From Hyphochytrium catenoides (taxonomy: Eukaryota > Sar > Hyphochytriomycetes > Hyphochytriales > Hyphochytriaceae): a DNA stretch of 64,000 bases. The stretch spans positions 61,351 to 125,350 of the forward strand of contig FLMG01002562.1 in the NCBI GenBank assembly GCA_900088475.1, written 5' to 3'. How positions within the stretch are numbered: position 1 is the stretch's first letter; every line of letters starts with the position of its first letter. Position numbers and translations under genes: made by a program. Positions 11,986-24,800 of this stretch are shown here, piece after piece. The notes under the pieces are model-generated. The model had not been told where the DNA came from. It worked only from the letters and a program-made list of their open reading frames with translations, and ran no database searches.

Positions 11986-12689
11986 GCTGCTTTTCTTTTC
12001 TCCTCCCTCTGTAGACCAGAACCCATCTGTTTATCACTGCGGCCACGCTTCTCTTTCTCATGGCTATGAAATAAAAGCAGGAGTCTTACTCGGTCCCATT
12101 CTATGCCCGCTCCCCTCCACGCCTCTTAGTCTTTGCTGTTCTCCATCCCTCTTCCGGTCTGTATGCTTTGTCTTGCAGACGCATCGAATGGTCCTTCAGC
12201 CCTCTTTCTTTGACTGTACTGGATTGAGCTTCGTCCTTGGTAACGTCCCCTGATCTTATTTTATATCTGACTCTTTGTCTCACTGCCTTCCTCTTTATAA
12301 TGTTTTAACTCCGTCAACTTCTTTCTTTCCTTTTTGCTCGTGCTCTGATCAAGTTCCGCAGTGTTAGACTCCTACAAATTGCACAGGTGTATAGCTTGGG
12401 AAGTGTAGATAGATTATATGTTAGACTTTACGTCGTAGAACTCTTCTCCCGTAGGCGCATAGAACTTCCTGCGGGTGATAGCGGTCCTGTTCCGCCCTTA
12501 CTTCCTCCATCCCTACCGTCGCCCTGATCCTTCCTACTAGTGATCATACTGTCTCGTCGCCCTTGCCACCTTGTTCGCTCTCTTCCTTTTGGGTCAACAT
12601 ATGTATGCTGTCAGGGACCAAAGGAATAAAATTCCAATCTCCCCACATATTCGCTTCGCGATGGGAAACTTTTGCACGAATAGCAGAAC
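11986..12689. other. Convergent intergenic region between uS11 and the M16 gene
   Basis: Pyrimidine-rich 3' flank of uS11 and 3' flank of the M16 gene. No open frame with recognisable content. Confidence 0.5.
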
Positions 12690-15600
12690 CTACTCTGGCT
12701 TCTCTCCTTCCTCTCCCGCTTCTCTTTCGCTACCGCCAGTCAGAGACCGAAGCAGAAGAACTTTCTGTGCCGTTTTCTTGAGTGTTCTGGAGGACTTGAA
12801 GGAGTCGTGAAGCCTCTTTTGGTGCGAACCCCGAACTCTTCCCATACCTCCTCTTTCGTGGCTCTCGTCTTCCTCCTCATCGTCCTCCTCTCTGTCAGAA
12901 ACAAAGAAGGCGCTTCCTTGACTGCTGGCGTACGATGAGTCCAGAGATGTGGCAGAGTCTCGAATAGAAGAAGAGAGAGAAGAAGTCTGTCGGCTAATCC
13001 GGCTTTTGGCACGGGCGATTGAAGACAACGCCGCAAGGGAAGAAAGGCCCATCGAACTCTTCTTTGTAAGTAAAGGCCTCTCTTCTTCACTCTTCTTCTT
13101 ATCGGTCTTCGGTCGAAGCGTGAGCAGAGTCCGTGGGGTGTCTGGATCTTCAAAGAGCCGTTTACAGAGAGCGGCAACGTCCGCCTGTTTGATGTTGTTA
13201 AGAGTCTGATCAATGACTTGTTCCTCTGCCGTCATAAATACTCCGGGGCTTTCAGCTGCAGGGATAGAAACTCAGATTATTAGAGTACATAGCGAGACAA
13301 TAGAGCCTGAGAGGATGTGGAAGATAGTTCTAAAGACAGAGCAATCACGTCGGCCTTGGGGTCTCCCGAAGATAATATGAGGGATCTATCTCTAGTGGTC
13401 GCCGAGAGAAAGGAGGGCCCATAAGAAGAGGAAGAGCTGAATGTTTGAGAAAGAGATATTCCTCTTATGCAACGCTTTGTGGGTTGTAGGGGAGAGGGAA
13501 GAAGAACTAGAGAGAAGAGTCCCAGCCCGAGAGTGGCAATTTTACGTGAGGACGACGGGCCCCACTTTAGCTGAGTTATGACCGTTATCCACTGACCTGT
13601 GTTCCAGCGAGAAGTCATTTGGGCACAGTGTTTGGAGAGCCAGTACGAGTTCGTCCTTCGGTCTTCCTCTCTCTCTACCTTCCATAGACCTACTAACAAG
13701 TCAATCTCTTCTTGGCTGGGAGGAGAAGCCGCAAGCTTCTGAACTAAGCCCCAAACCACTTCCTGAAGCTCCAGAGCGGACTCTGGATTACAGGTAAAGA
13801 AAATGGAAAGCGTTCCCGTCTGTGGAGCAGTCCTTCCCAGAGGAAGGAAGAGTAGGATCAAAAGCAGAAGGAGAGACAAATTTGAAGAGGAAGATGGATT
13901 AGAAGAGCGTGCGGGAATGACAGAGAGAGAGAGCGAGAGAGAGAGAGAGGAAGAGGAAGAAGAGGAGAGCGAGAGAGGGAAAAAAGAGGGAAAGAGAGAG
14001 AGAGTTTGTGTGAAAGAGATTGAGAGAGAGAGATGCTCTGCAAGGAAGACGGAGAGAGAAGGTGCCAATCTGGTGGAGAAATGGCTGAGGCAAGGAATGC
14101 ACAAGTAATAGAACAAAGTCAGGAAGGCGTCGGTTAGTCGCCGTCGTCACCCTCTCCCGCCAATTACTCTATGTTAGTACCTAGAGAGCACCTCATCGTA
14201 GTCCACAGCGACAGAGACGCCATAAACTCGCCCCAAGTCCCATCTGAGGTGCTCCTGCAGCACTTTAGAGAGGTGCCGCTCGATGACGCCTAGCATCCTA
14301 TATGAAACGGAGTGGAAGTCAGTGATCCCGGTCAGAAACGAAGTGGTGCATAGACTTAAAAAAGGGGGAGAGGGAGGGAGAGACAGAGAGAGACAAACGG
14401 GAAGAGGTAAAATCGGTATAATCTGAGGTCTAAACGACCAGCACACATTAGTTGCACATAGACCTTCTGCAAGTGGACCAACATGCGTGGAAAGATAGAA
14501 CGATAGCCAGGATTTTAGCTGGGAGAGATGGGTCGGGGACACTTTGGAGCCCACTGCTTACAGTTCGTCTCTTATCTCCGCTTCCATGCTTTCATTCCCT
14601 AGCTGTATCTTGACATTTATCGACACGCGGCTTAGTGGTTCCACCATCTCCACCTCTAGCACTTGATGGATCACCCTAAGGTCAGAGTAGCCCGGAAGGT
14701 AAGAGACAAGCCCAAAGGGCAAAGAAAGGCCTAGGAGACAGGCCAACTACTGCTTCCTCGCCTTTACGAGCTATTCCTAGCCTCTACGAGCTGGGAAGCA
14801 ATATGAAACCAGAACCAATCCATCGTGGAGTTTAGCTCTTTTTCCACAAGAACTTCGAGGGACCCAAAGATAGAGGAAAAGACGTCTCACCGACTAGGAA
14901 ACTGGATATGCAAGTCTGGAACTTCTTCAATACTTTTGGGATTCGCTATGTCTTCAGCAAAAGGTGAAGGTGGGATCCCACCAATATAGAGCAGCAGACC
15001 TAGAGTAAGGAAGACGAACACGTTAGCGCAACAGACGTTGGGGTTAGCGAGTATACGAGGGTCAAGATAGCTACGTGGACCAATGAGCTAGGCGGGAGAC
15101 TAAGGAAACGACATCTGGAGAGTCAAACAAACAGTGCTACGATTAACAGAGATAGGGTAAGGGCAGTTTTTCCGAAGCCAGCTGGTGAATGCTGCTGTCA
15201 CGGATCAAGAACGCCACGGGATCAGCAGTCGAACAGACAGAGATGAAGTGATCTGGAGAGCGGCGTTAGAAAAGGAGAGCGAATATTCAATCAAAGAGTT
15301 CAGAATAGCAACGACAGAGTGGAAGGGCTGTTATACCCTCCAACAAGCTGTCCACGGATGCCGACCCGACGATGACTAGAGTCCAGACAGAGGGGTCAAT
15401 GAATGAATGAGAGAAGAAGTCAACCACTCGCTCCACATCCACGCTTTCAACCTCTTCCAGAGTTAGAGACCGAGAAGATGGATGGTCCTCAGTATTGACA
15501 GCCGCACAGAGCTAGGAAGGTGTAAAGTTGGGAAGAGAGCCAACCAGAGATAAAGAGAGAGCATATTGTGAGCCAGCCACCCAAAGGCGATGCACGTGCT

Positions 15601-18600
15601 TTAGAATAGACTGGCCAGAATGTCTCTTACCTCTCGAAAGGCTGTGTCTGGATTGTTCGTCTGCTGTCTAGCTCTCGCCCAGTCTTTTAGCACCTGGAGG
15701 CGCGCATAAATCTTTAACGAGTCGTTCTGAGCATCAGCCTTGATCGGCGTAGTAAATAGATGATGCTGTTTAATAAGTCGTCAGTCTTCATATAGGCTCA
15801 CGAAGGAGAAAAGGCTCCATAAAAGAGGTGAACACGGGGGAGAACTCGGTGGGGCGGACATCTGGCAAAGTAGGTTCTAGGCGATGCCTAATTATCAGCG
15901 GGTGAATGTGTAACACGAAGCGCCAGGGGCAGTTCCACGGAGGTGACGAGTGAAGACAAACAACTGAGAAAGGAGATTGAAGGGCTTGGCAACGTAACCC
16001 AGGTCGCGGCCATACTCTGACAGTACTTCATTCGAAAAAGAGAAGGGGGAAGAGGAAACGTAAAATGAAGGATGGAGTAGCGGTAGGACATAGGAGGTAG
16101 AGAGAATAAGCAAAGAGGAATCTCGTACGATGAGCTGTAGCGTTATATCAAGGTCCTCTTCTGAGCACGCTCCGGTAAACCGAGTCTGATACAGGCCAAC
16201 AGAGGTATGAAGGTCAACCTGGTGGGAGGGTTACCGGATGATTAGCTAGAGAAAAAGAGCGAGTGAGTCCATGCTATACTTATCATTTCTTAGCGCTATA
16301 GCTTCTATACTCCTTATAAAGCATCCTCTCTTCCATAAGATAACAATTGCTGCAGAGGATCGCACATACCGCAACTCCAGTGAGGAAGTCCATAAGAAGA
16401 TGCGGGTCAAAGCCGTACTTCCCTTCCTCTACGATCTCTACCAGTTCTGCTGTTATTCGGCCCTGTGGAGACGAATAAAGAGCACTCTTCCCGCCCCATT
16501 TGACCGCAGAAAAATGGATTCTATGTTTCTCAAAGTCTGAATGAGGGAACTTTAGGTTAGGGAGCAGATAAAGAAAGGTATGGAGGTGTGACCTGCTCAA
16601 AGAGGCTGGGCCGGACTAGAATGATATACCTAAGGCAACAACTTCCAAGGGAAATAAGAAGATCGCAGATTCATAGACGATATGGCCTTGGCCCAGGGAT
16701 GAGCGAATAGAAGCGAGAGCGAAGGTATTGGGATACGAAGTGCATTTTCTACCTGTGGTCTTTACCAGTACCTTCATGCCATTACTGAGGATGAGGAAGG
16801 TGGTGGGGTGGTTGTAGAGCATTATCTCTTCTCGTGACAGTACTAGAGAATATGGCAATGTCAGCCGGAGGACAGTCAGTCAATGCTTTATTGGTTTAAT
16901 AACCTGTGCCCGCCTGTGGCGGCTTTTCAAAGAGTGTCTGCAGCGATTGCTGACTCTGCAGTCTACTGAGGCCCCGTCGCGTGGCTCTAAGAACTGTATT
17001 GAGCGTCTCCCGAACCATCTGGGTTGTCGTCTGATGGGACATCGCAGTGAACAAGAGAGGGGGTGACGAGATAAGATGACGTCTGAAAGAAGCAAATGAC
17101 CTAGTGGCGATGGATGGATGGAGAAAGGAATAGAAGCTGTCTTGCAAGGAACGACAGGTGAGCGCTCAAAATAGCCAAAGCTACATGGAAGAGAAGACGA
17201 AAGTAAGAAAGCAGGAAGGAGCTAGTTCAATCAAAAAGACGAAGCCTGTTGGTTGCCCTGCGGCCTAAACGTTCACGGTTAAACGTCGATAATGAGTTGA
17301 TAGCGCAGGGAGTAGAATGTCGAGATGAGGGCCTCAAGTGCCCCAGAGATTGTGTGCTTGCGCTTCTTACCCGATGTCCGTGCTGCTGGGATTCAACGAC
17401 TTGGACGTAGCAGTCTCCAAACCAATCCAGACTCAATGGCAATTGGCTTAGATCCTCGACAGTGACAGAGGCTAAGAGGAAGGAGCCCATCTCAAACTGC
17501 GGTGCCGAGAAGAGAAGCCAAAGTGTGAAGGAAAAGCAAGAGAAAGACCCACAAACCGGACCTACGTTCTTTCCTCCTTTTTTCTCTCTCTCCCTCTTTG
17601 TCTCTCTCTCTTTCTGTGTGTCTGCACGAAAGCACTCTTTGCCAACGTCACTCTCAAAAGCCATGATACGCCTACCATCTTTCTGCTGCTGAGGTGTGGG
17701 TTGTTATAGAGAAAATCGTCAGCATAGCTCTCAAGGTAAACAGAGGTCTCTGTCTCCTCTTCTCTAGCGGCAAAAGAGCGAAGAAGAGCGAGAGACTCAC
17801 GCTTTGCTAAGTTGAGCTCCTTTTCTCTGAAGCCTAACAGGAAGAACAATAAGAACGGAAGTGAAGAACGTGGCTGCATATGGAACGACCAAATGATCGA
17901 ACTCCAATAGTGAGAGAGAGTGTGTATGATTTGAGAAGCAGAAGCACACCTTGCTGTTTGGCTCTCTCTATCTCTCGGATAAGACCTTCAAACTGCTGCA
18001 TCGCGTGGGGCCCCTCGGAGACAAAGCAAAAGGAGTGGAGCACTAGCGGCGTCACTGAGTCAAAGCTGTGCACAAGGGATCCGAGAAAAGTGTAAGCTTC
18101 TGGCATTCTCGTCCCTTCCCTTGTGCATGTATTTCTTACGATCCCCTTAGCTCAAGTGCTATCAAGGCTAGACTGGGTCTGTCTACCTCTCGGTCAGACT
18201 AGCTCAGTCTTCTCTAGAATTACCTAGAGCTCTCACTGAGGTCTATTCTTTCCCCGTCTCTCCATTGTTCCTGCTTGTTTGTCCCTCTGCTCCCCTTTCT
18301 ATCGCCAAGCATTATCAGTTCCAGTCGTGGTCTTTGTGCTTTGGTTCACTGTCGCTTTACATTTGTCAGGTCTGTCTGGGGCTGTTCCCTAATCTTACCA
18401 GCAGGCCCTAGGTCCAAGCCTCTTTACTAGCCTCCTATTTATGGCGTAGATGAACAGATCGGAGATAAGCTCCTCTCTAAAGGAAGAGACAGTTGGAGGA
18501 GCCACGCTGTCAGGACGCTTGAACGCGATAGAGAGTTTGGTCTCGCTCACTTCTGGGTCGCAGACGATGGAGGTATGAAAGCCTAAAAGCAGCCACCAAT

Positions 18601-20746
18601 GGCCCACAGTACACAGCGATAAAGGTTATGAGACGCCGGTGTCCTTGTTCCTATCTGTAACCTCCAACATCCTTGTTCATCCTCGTCTTCCTGTGTGTCC
18701 ACTAAACCCAAGTGTTCCGTAGTGTTTATGACTTAGCTCTGCCTTCTCCGTACCTTGATTCCAAAGAAGGGGAAAAGAAGGCACTTTCTCCGGCTTCTGT
18801 TGGCTGGCCCAGAGAGGTCTCTCCTGTCCCAAGAATGTTCTGGCTTGCTCTAATACACCTTGTATCCCACCTTCCTCTTTCCTCAGGTCTCCCACTATTA
18901 TAATGGCCATGTTCTCAGGCTGATACCACCGGTCTCTAAAAGCCCGTACGCGGCTCCCTGTAATCTCCTTTATGCTCGCTTCATTTCCTAAAGGGTCTCT
19001 CTTTCCCCACTGACTACCGCTATAAAGATGGGAGAGATAGTCCCTCGTAATCCTCCCCTGCGCAGTGCAATCCTCTCTCCACTCTTCAAGGACGGCACCT
19101 TTCTCCTTCTCTACATCCTCATCAGAACATCGAACATGAAAAGCCCACTAACAGAGGGAAAAGAGAGAGAGAGAAAGAAGGAGTGAGGACCCCAAATGAG
19201 AGGCGAGAAAGTTTGAGAAAGGGGAAAAGAAAGTGTGCCTTGGCAGGATCCTATGGGTGCGCGAGCAAGAAAAGATAGAGATAACGAGAGCAGCCAATGC
19301 TAGCGAAGCTGACTTCCCAAGACAGACTATCGAAAAACATCTGGTTCACCGAGAGGCCATTAGACAGGAGAGACAAAGTTCTTCAGCGGAGAGAAAGAAG
19401 GGTCGTTTCGTCCGTACCTGAGCCATGAGCTTGAGAGCACTCTCTATTGAATTGCTATGGAGCGGGTCCGTAGGGATATGTAGCTTGTACTTTGTATAGT
19501 CAAAGGTAGTGAACGCGTTCGCGTCTGCAGAAGCATTGGCTCCGATACTCTCTAAGAAATGGTAGATTGAACTCTGATCAAACTCTTCCGTCGCCTGAGA
19601 GTAAGGAGAGGTTATCAGTGGCTAATTCACTTGGTAAGTACGAAGCGGGCCCACAACGCCGCGGCAGGAATTAGAGAGGAGCTTGCAAGAAGGTAAGAGC
19701 TCTAATTTTCTCTGAAAAGAGGGAAGCCACAATCCTGAGACGCAACAAGGCCCGGTAACAAGGTCTAGAGGCTTGTGTTTTAAAGGGTGAGAAACCGACT
19801 ACTGCGGCCTGAGAAGGAAGGAGAAGTCGGGAACTGCGAATGTACCTGGAAGGCCAAGTGCTCTAGTAGGTGTGCTACCCCCTGCTGGTCATCTTCTTCC
19901 TGCAAGGATCCAACTCGTACGACAAGCTGGAGATCAACTCTCTCCTCAGGACGCCTAGTCCAGAGATTGAAGGTTGGCAGGCACGAGAGAGAAAGGCAGA
20001 GTGAGTAGGGCTCAGTCTGGTTTTTACCATGAACTTTGCACAGTGGCAGCAATCAGACAGCAAGCTGACTCGACAGTTCGGCCCTTGAAGCAAGAAGCGA
20101 GGGGTCAAACGCCGGTTTAGAAGTATGGGTGTAAGTAAAAGAGATCTGGCCAGAGCGAGAGAGAGGTCGAGGTAAAAAGCTCTTACGCATTCTGCTGGAC
20201 GAAGAAGCGCATTCCATTTGGGAAAGTGCCCAGGAGACAGTCATAGTCCACATAAGTGGAGAGCTTCTCGTCCAGTGAGAACTATCAACGATGGACGAAT
20301 CGGGAAGGAGAGAACTGTTAATGACAGATGAAGACATGGAGGGATACGGAGGAACCGCGGTTACTTATGACAGATCAAAGCGAATGGATGGACGAATCGG
20401 GAAGGAGAGAACTGTTAATGACAGATGAAGACATGGAAGGATACGGAGGAACCGCGGTTACTTATGAGAGATCAAAGCGAATGGATGGACGAATCGGGAA
20501 GGAGAGAACTGTTAATGACAGATGAAGACATGGAAGGATACGGAGGAACCGCGGCTACTTATGAGAGATCAAAGCGAATGGAAGTAAGTTTCTCTGCCAG
20601 TAGTTGAGGGCTGGGACGGCAAGCGTTGGGTGACTTAAGTCAACCGGAAGGAAGTAGACCTGATAGCCAGAGAGGGAGCCGGCGGGATCAACACTGACCT
20701 TGGGCTGCGGGCTTGCTGGCCAGACCTCGCTCTTCATGACGTTCAT
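12690..20746 (-). CDS. M16 family zinc metallopeptidase (PqqL/pitrilysin-like), about 20 exons
   Basis: The first exons can be joined exactly: 20746-20699, 20281-20187, 19954-19846, 19594-19418, 19147-18754 and 18582-18428. They encode GTFPNGMRFFVQQNA, RVDLQLVVRVGSLQEED, the zinc motif HLLEH (inverted HxxEH) and, about 75 residues on, the glutamate-containing EKEKGAVLEEW that supplies the third zinc ligand. Further exon-like blocks at about 18100-17950, 17830-17690, 17470-17390, 17000-16910, 16840-16620, 16230-16120, 15770-15640, 15520-15360, 14960-14890, 14700-14575, 14300-14185 and 13800-13610 follow the M16 domain order, including a second-half TTFLILSNGMKVLVKTT, SVWTLVIVG and LRWDLGRVYGVSVAV. 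The last exon ends at 12690. Two M16 halves in one chain resemble the ~930-residue bacterial PqqL group. A Lys/Ser/Glu-rich tail of about 130 residues is extra. Boundaries beyond exon 6 are approximate. Confidence 0.9.
20294..20583. repeat. Three tandem copies of a 97-bp unit
   Basis: The unit beginning GACGAATCGGGAAGGAGAGA recurs at 20294, 20391 and 20488 with only a few substitutions between copies. The period of 97 is not a multiple of three, so it is not a coding repeat; it lies inside intron 1 of the M16 gene, ending about 12 bases from the exon 2 acceptor. Each copy carries, on the minus strand, an ATTAACAG acceptor-like site. Confidence 0.95.
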
Positions 20747-21882
20747 CTTTTTCAAGTTAAGCAAGAGGCCCAGCCGACATATGAGGTCGAAGCAGCAGTC
20801 GCTGTCAAGCAAGAGTGAAAATATGCCTCTACGCGGCCAATATAAGTCTTTATCTTGGCATCTTCGATATACGTAAGATCGATGAGAGTAGACCTTCCTG
20901 CTCTCCGGGACAACCCATTATATTTAGACTGTCAAGTATTGAGCGAGCGGCATAGCCTGCTTCAGGCTCCCTTTCAGGTCTTCGCTGGCTTTGTATGCAC
21001 GTGGCGTGGGTCTCTTAATCACTGTCAAGCTTATGCACGCTCGGTCTCTGCCGGCCCTCACGAGCTCCAGATACAAAGATTCTCAATTTGCAAAAGAATC
21101 TGCAACTTCGTGCCGTTTCAATAAGTTCGCAATACACCCAAAGCGCCACAACTGTGAAAAATAGCCATATTCTTGTGTAAAATAACAATTCTCTCACCAC
21201 AAACAGCAGAAGGGAACAACAGAAGGAAAGGGTGAAAAACACAACATTACGCTTTCTTTACACATCGCGAAATTCGCAACAAGGGGCTCTCCAGAATATA
21301 AATAGGGCTATTGGAAATAGTCCGTACTGTTTCCGAAGTGTGTTGGATTAGGAAGGTGCGGTGCGGGTCAAAAGCTGGCGATGAAGCTTCGTCTCCTTTC
21401 TCCTCATGATCGCCGTCATTCCGCGATGAGAAGCGCAGAATGAAGCTTGAAGCTTCATCAGCAACGGTCAGAGATCTGCAGCATAATCTCTGACGAATCT
21501 GTCAGAAGGTTTCTGTATAGCTATTTATTTCTTTCCCCCATTATATGCCTGCATTCCAGAAAACGTAAAGGAGCTTAAGGGGGAAAAAGTTTGCCCTTGT
21601 CGAGGGCCTGCCACGCACCTGCCTTCTACTCGCCCCTCGTCCCCCTCCGCCTCATGCCCACATAGGCCACTTTGCACTCTTTAGCGATGCAAGCCTGAAT
21701 TCTTATTGTCGGTCTGTTCTCCCCCTCTCTCTTGCGAGCTGCAGCTCGACAGATTTGTCGTCAACAGCGTTCTACCTCTTCTGCCTGCTTGGGGAGTCCT
21801 CTCTGCTAGAAAGAGAGGGAGAGCGAAGGAGAGAGCAACATAGCAGCATCTGAGGAGCACATTAGCCTACATTTTGGGGGAA
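20747..21882. other. Divergent promoter region between the M16 and TAZ genes
   Basis: About 1.1 kb separates the two start codons. No gene is recognised. It presumably holds the promoters and leaders of both genes, including the TATA-like element listed separately. Confidence 0.5.
21297..21305 (+). promoter_or_regulatory. TATA-like element upstream of the TAZ-finger gene
   Basis: TATAAATAG matches the eukaryotic TATA consensus and lies on the plus strand about 580 bases before the TAZ gene ATG. The distance would require a long leader, so the assignment is tentative. Confidence 0.3.
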
Positions 21883-24800
21883 ATGGGGGACTTCGAGCTT
21901 GAAGACTTCCTAAGCCCGCCGACGGTGTCGAGCTCGGGCCTGCTCATGACGCCCAATTCCCCTCGAGGACAGTCGGGCCTGGCGCTGGGTAAGCGCAGTA
22001 GAACCCTCTGGCAGCAGCCTCAGGCCTTTCTTCTTCTAACCCTTCCTGTTGTGCATCTGTGTCGCCTGGTCTGGCCGATGTCCTAATGTCCACGATCTCT
22101 CTGCACAGGTACTGGCGGGTTGATGGACACATCATCGGCTGTTCTTTTGCCGTCAGAAGGCAGTTCCGCTGTTCTTCTTCCTTCTGAACCTCTGTCACAG
22201 CCGCCATGGGACACAGGTAAAGGGAAAGTATAGCAGAGATACCCTGCAGTAGCAGAAAGGGGAGAAAGGAAGAAGTGGATAGAAACGAAGAGAAGCCTTG
22301 GTTACCAGCACCGAGCATTGCTACTGTCTTCTGCTTCTTGATTCCTTCAAGCGACATATCTTGATCTTTATGGCTTTCAAATCCTTTGACCTATTGCTTA
22401 CTAGGAACAGCCGCCACTACCCCTGCAGTCGCACCAATGGTGCCTCCCCCTCCAGAGCTTGGCGGACCTATAGCTCCTGGTGAGTTGCTATCAAAGTGTT
22501 TTAGGAAGGAAGAGAAGAGATATGTTGAACGGGGAACTGAGAGAGAAGTGCTGTTGATCTTTGGGCTTGCCGCCTCTCAGGTCTAACGTCCTCACGCTTG
22601 CGTAGATCCGTCACTTACTAGCGGGACCGAGCTGCCGCCGATGATCCCAGTCCCCGCTTCCCTGCTCTCTGCTTCAACAGGAAGTCCGGTCCCTCTTACC
22701 ACTCGACTTCCTTCAGTCACCTCTCCTGTCCTCCCAGCCTACTCCTCGTCCACAATGTCCTCGTCGCTATTGCCATCACCAGTCACTGTCGCCCCTGCCA
22801 AAACAGGACAAGTAGGGGCAGCTGGACGAGGAGGAGGAGAGGTTATGATGAGAAGAGCCTTCGAGTACTTTAAGCAGCACTTGAAGATGGAGGACTATAA
22901 GAACCTTATCGACCAGTGCAAGATCCCAGGGGTAAATCTTAACTTAAGCCCCTCAATTGCATTGGCCTCCCGTTCCTCTGGCTCCGCTCTATTGCTCTCA
23001 TCTTGTTATCTCTCTTCCTCCACTATTTTTCCCTCCTCTTTCTCTCTCTCTCTCTTCTCCCTCTCCCTACCAGTTGTCTTTCGGAATCTTGCTTCGCCTA
23101 CTTTGCTGCTCAATATCGCAAATCTTCCGTCAGAGAGACGGTTCTCTTCAGCACCACCAGCTCTTTTTCCCTTCCTCTCTTTCTCGCTTCCTTTAGTTTC
23201 CGGCACGTCTCTTCGCAGCCACGTCCAGCGTTATGTTCTGACGAATGTGACATGACGTCCTATCGCTCCCAGCCCATCTAAGTCTATCCCCTCTGTTTTC
23301 CACCACAGGTGGATAAGACAAGAGTTATCAAACAGCTAGTTCCAGTTGATATTTATAAGCGGGCCATCAACTATGCTAAGGTTGCTCTCCGTCCCTCTGA
23401 TAATTTCTCTGGGTTTCTCTACCAGTCTAACAACATTGCCTCTGGCCTGCGTGATGCTCTTCTCTCTCTTCTACCTCCATTTATTCTCTTTGTGGCCCTG
23501 AAAGATGTTCCGCTAGAGCTCTTGACATCTGTCGACTGTGGTCTACACTTATGGACTCGGAATCTATCGTTGCTTTCTTTCTCGTCCGAGATATTGGAAA
23601 GTCAATGCTGCTCGGCTCGCTGATGGCAACCTTTGCTGAGCCCCCATCTCTGTTTTTGAGCTCTACTAACTTGTATGACCCATGTCCCATTTCACTTTCA
23701 CTTCTCCCTCCTAAGGCTGCTGCAGGAGCGACACCTGCCAAGACCTCCGGGGCTGAGGCTCAAGCACAAGTAGATATGCTAGCAGAGAATATTGAGCATT
23801 CGGCCATATGCCAGACCCCAGACTGCAAGGTAGAGTAGAGTGGGCCGACGGACAGACCGCACCTAGAACCTGCGACATGCAATGGGCAGAATGAGACACG
23901 ACGACGACAGGGTGCACATCGACGTCATAAAGCTCAGTGTAGCAAATCTCAACTGTTGCGTTGTCCAGCTCTCGGTTATCCTCGCTCTTCTCGAGCCTTC
24001 AGCCCCTGAAACCTCCGTTCTGGCCTGCTCTCAAATATCTGTTCCCCTTTCCCTGGTCTCGGCGGTCCTAGTATGGGAGTCACCTTCACCTCGTCCTCCT
24101 CCGTCTCGTCCTCAGGTCGTGCCTGAAGGCCTATGTTCAAAGATACGGGAATGGGTGCAGCACCGGCGGACGTGTGATATTCACCGATGCGACAAGTGCG
24201 CGAAAATTGACCGCATTATAAAAGTTCATCTCTCAAAGTTCTGCAAGAACAGATCAACTTGTCCTCTGTTATCTCTTAGGCCCCGAACTACGGCAGCGGT
24301 AAGATTCACTCATGACAAGAGTATGAGAGTACAGGGGCGGGGTTGGGGTGACGGCAGTGGGATTGGAAGCGATAGCGTAAGCCATGCGTCAGGGGACCGG
24401 CAGCCCGTGGGACAGCTTTGCGAAGGACTATCACTGAGTCCATTTCGTAGGCTCTGTCTACAGTACCACCGGCTGTGCCTACCCCGGCGGCACCACCCAC
24501 AGCCCTTGCCGCGAAGCCCGCACCTTCGCAAGCTGCCCGTGGGACAGCAGTAACAGGTGAGAGGAACTTGTTGTGTCTTTGCCTCTCTCTTACGTCTACT
24601 CTTGTCCGTCAAAACGTGTGTCCTCCCTGCCTTCACGATCCACATAAGCAACCATGTTACTGTGATGGGTCCAATCTGGCTAATGGTGTGGTGCGTATTG
24701 CGTCCCTGTACCAGCCAAGCAAGGGGCGAAAGCAGCAGCTAAGGCCAGCGGTAGGCTGACTTCCTCACACTACCTCTCACTCACTCTCCATCAAGCGTGT

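Noticed and set aside
13803-14108. Plus-strand Glu/Arg-rich frame
   Set aside because: Produced by a purine-rich intron of the minus-strand M16 gene; low complexity.
20328-20607. Plus-strand frames with repeated Asp-Glu-Asp-Met segments
   Set aside because: They arise from the 97-bp repeat, whose period is not divisible by three and which lies in an intron.
20600-20900. Minus-strand stretch that, with a frameshift, faintly recalls a reverse transcriptase (YIED, then GLLLNLKK)
   Set aside because: The similarity is weak, the active-site pair is not intact, and part of it is better explained as exon 1 of the M16 gene with a good AAG|GTCAGT donor.
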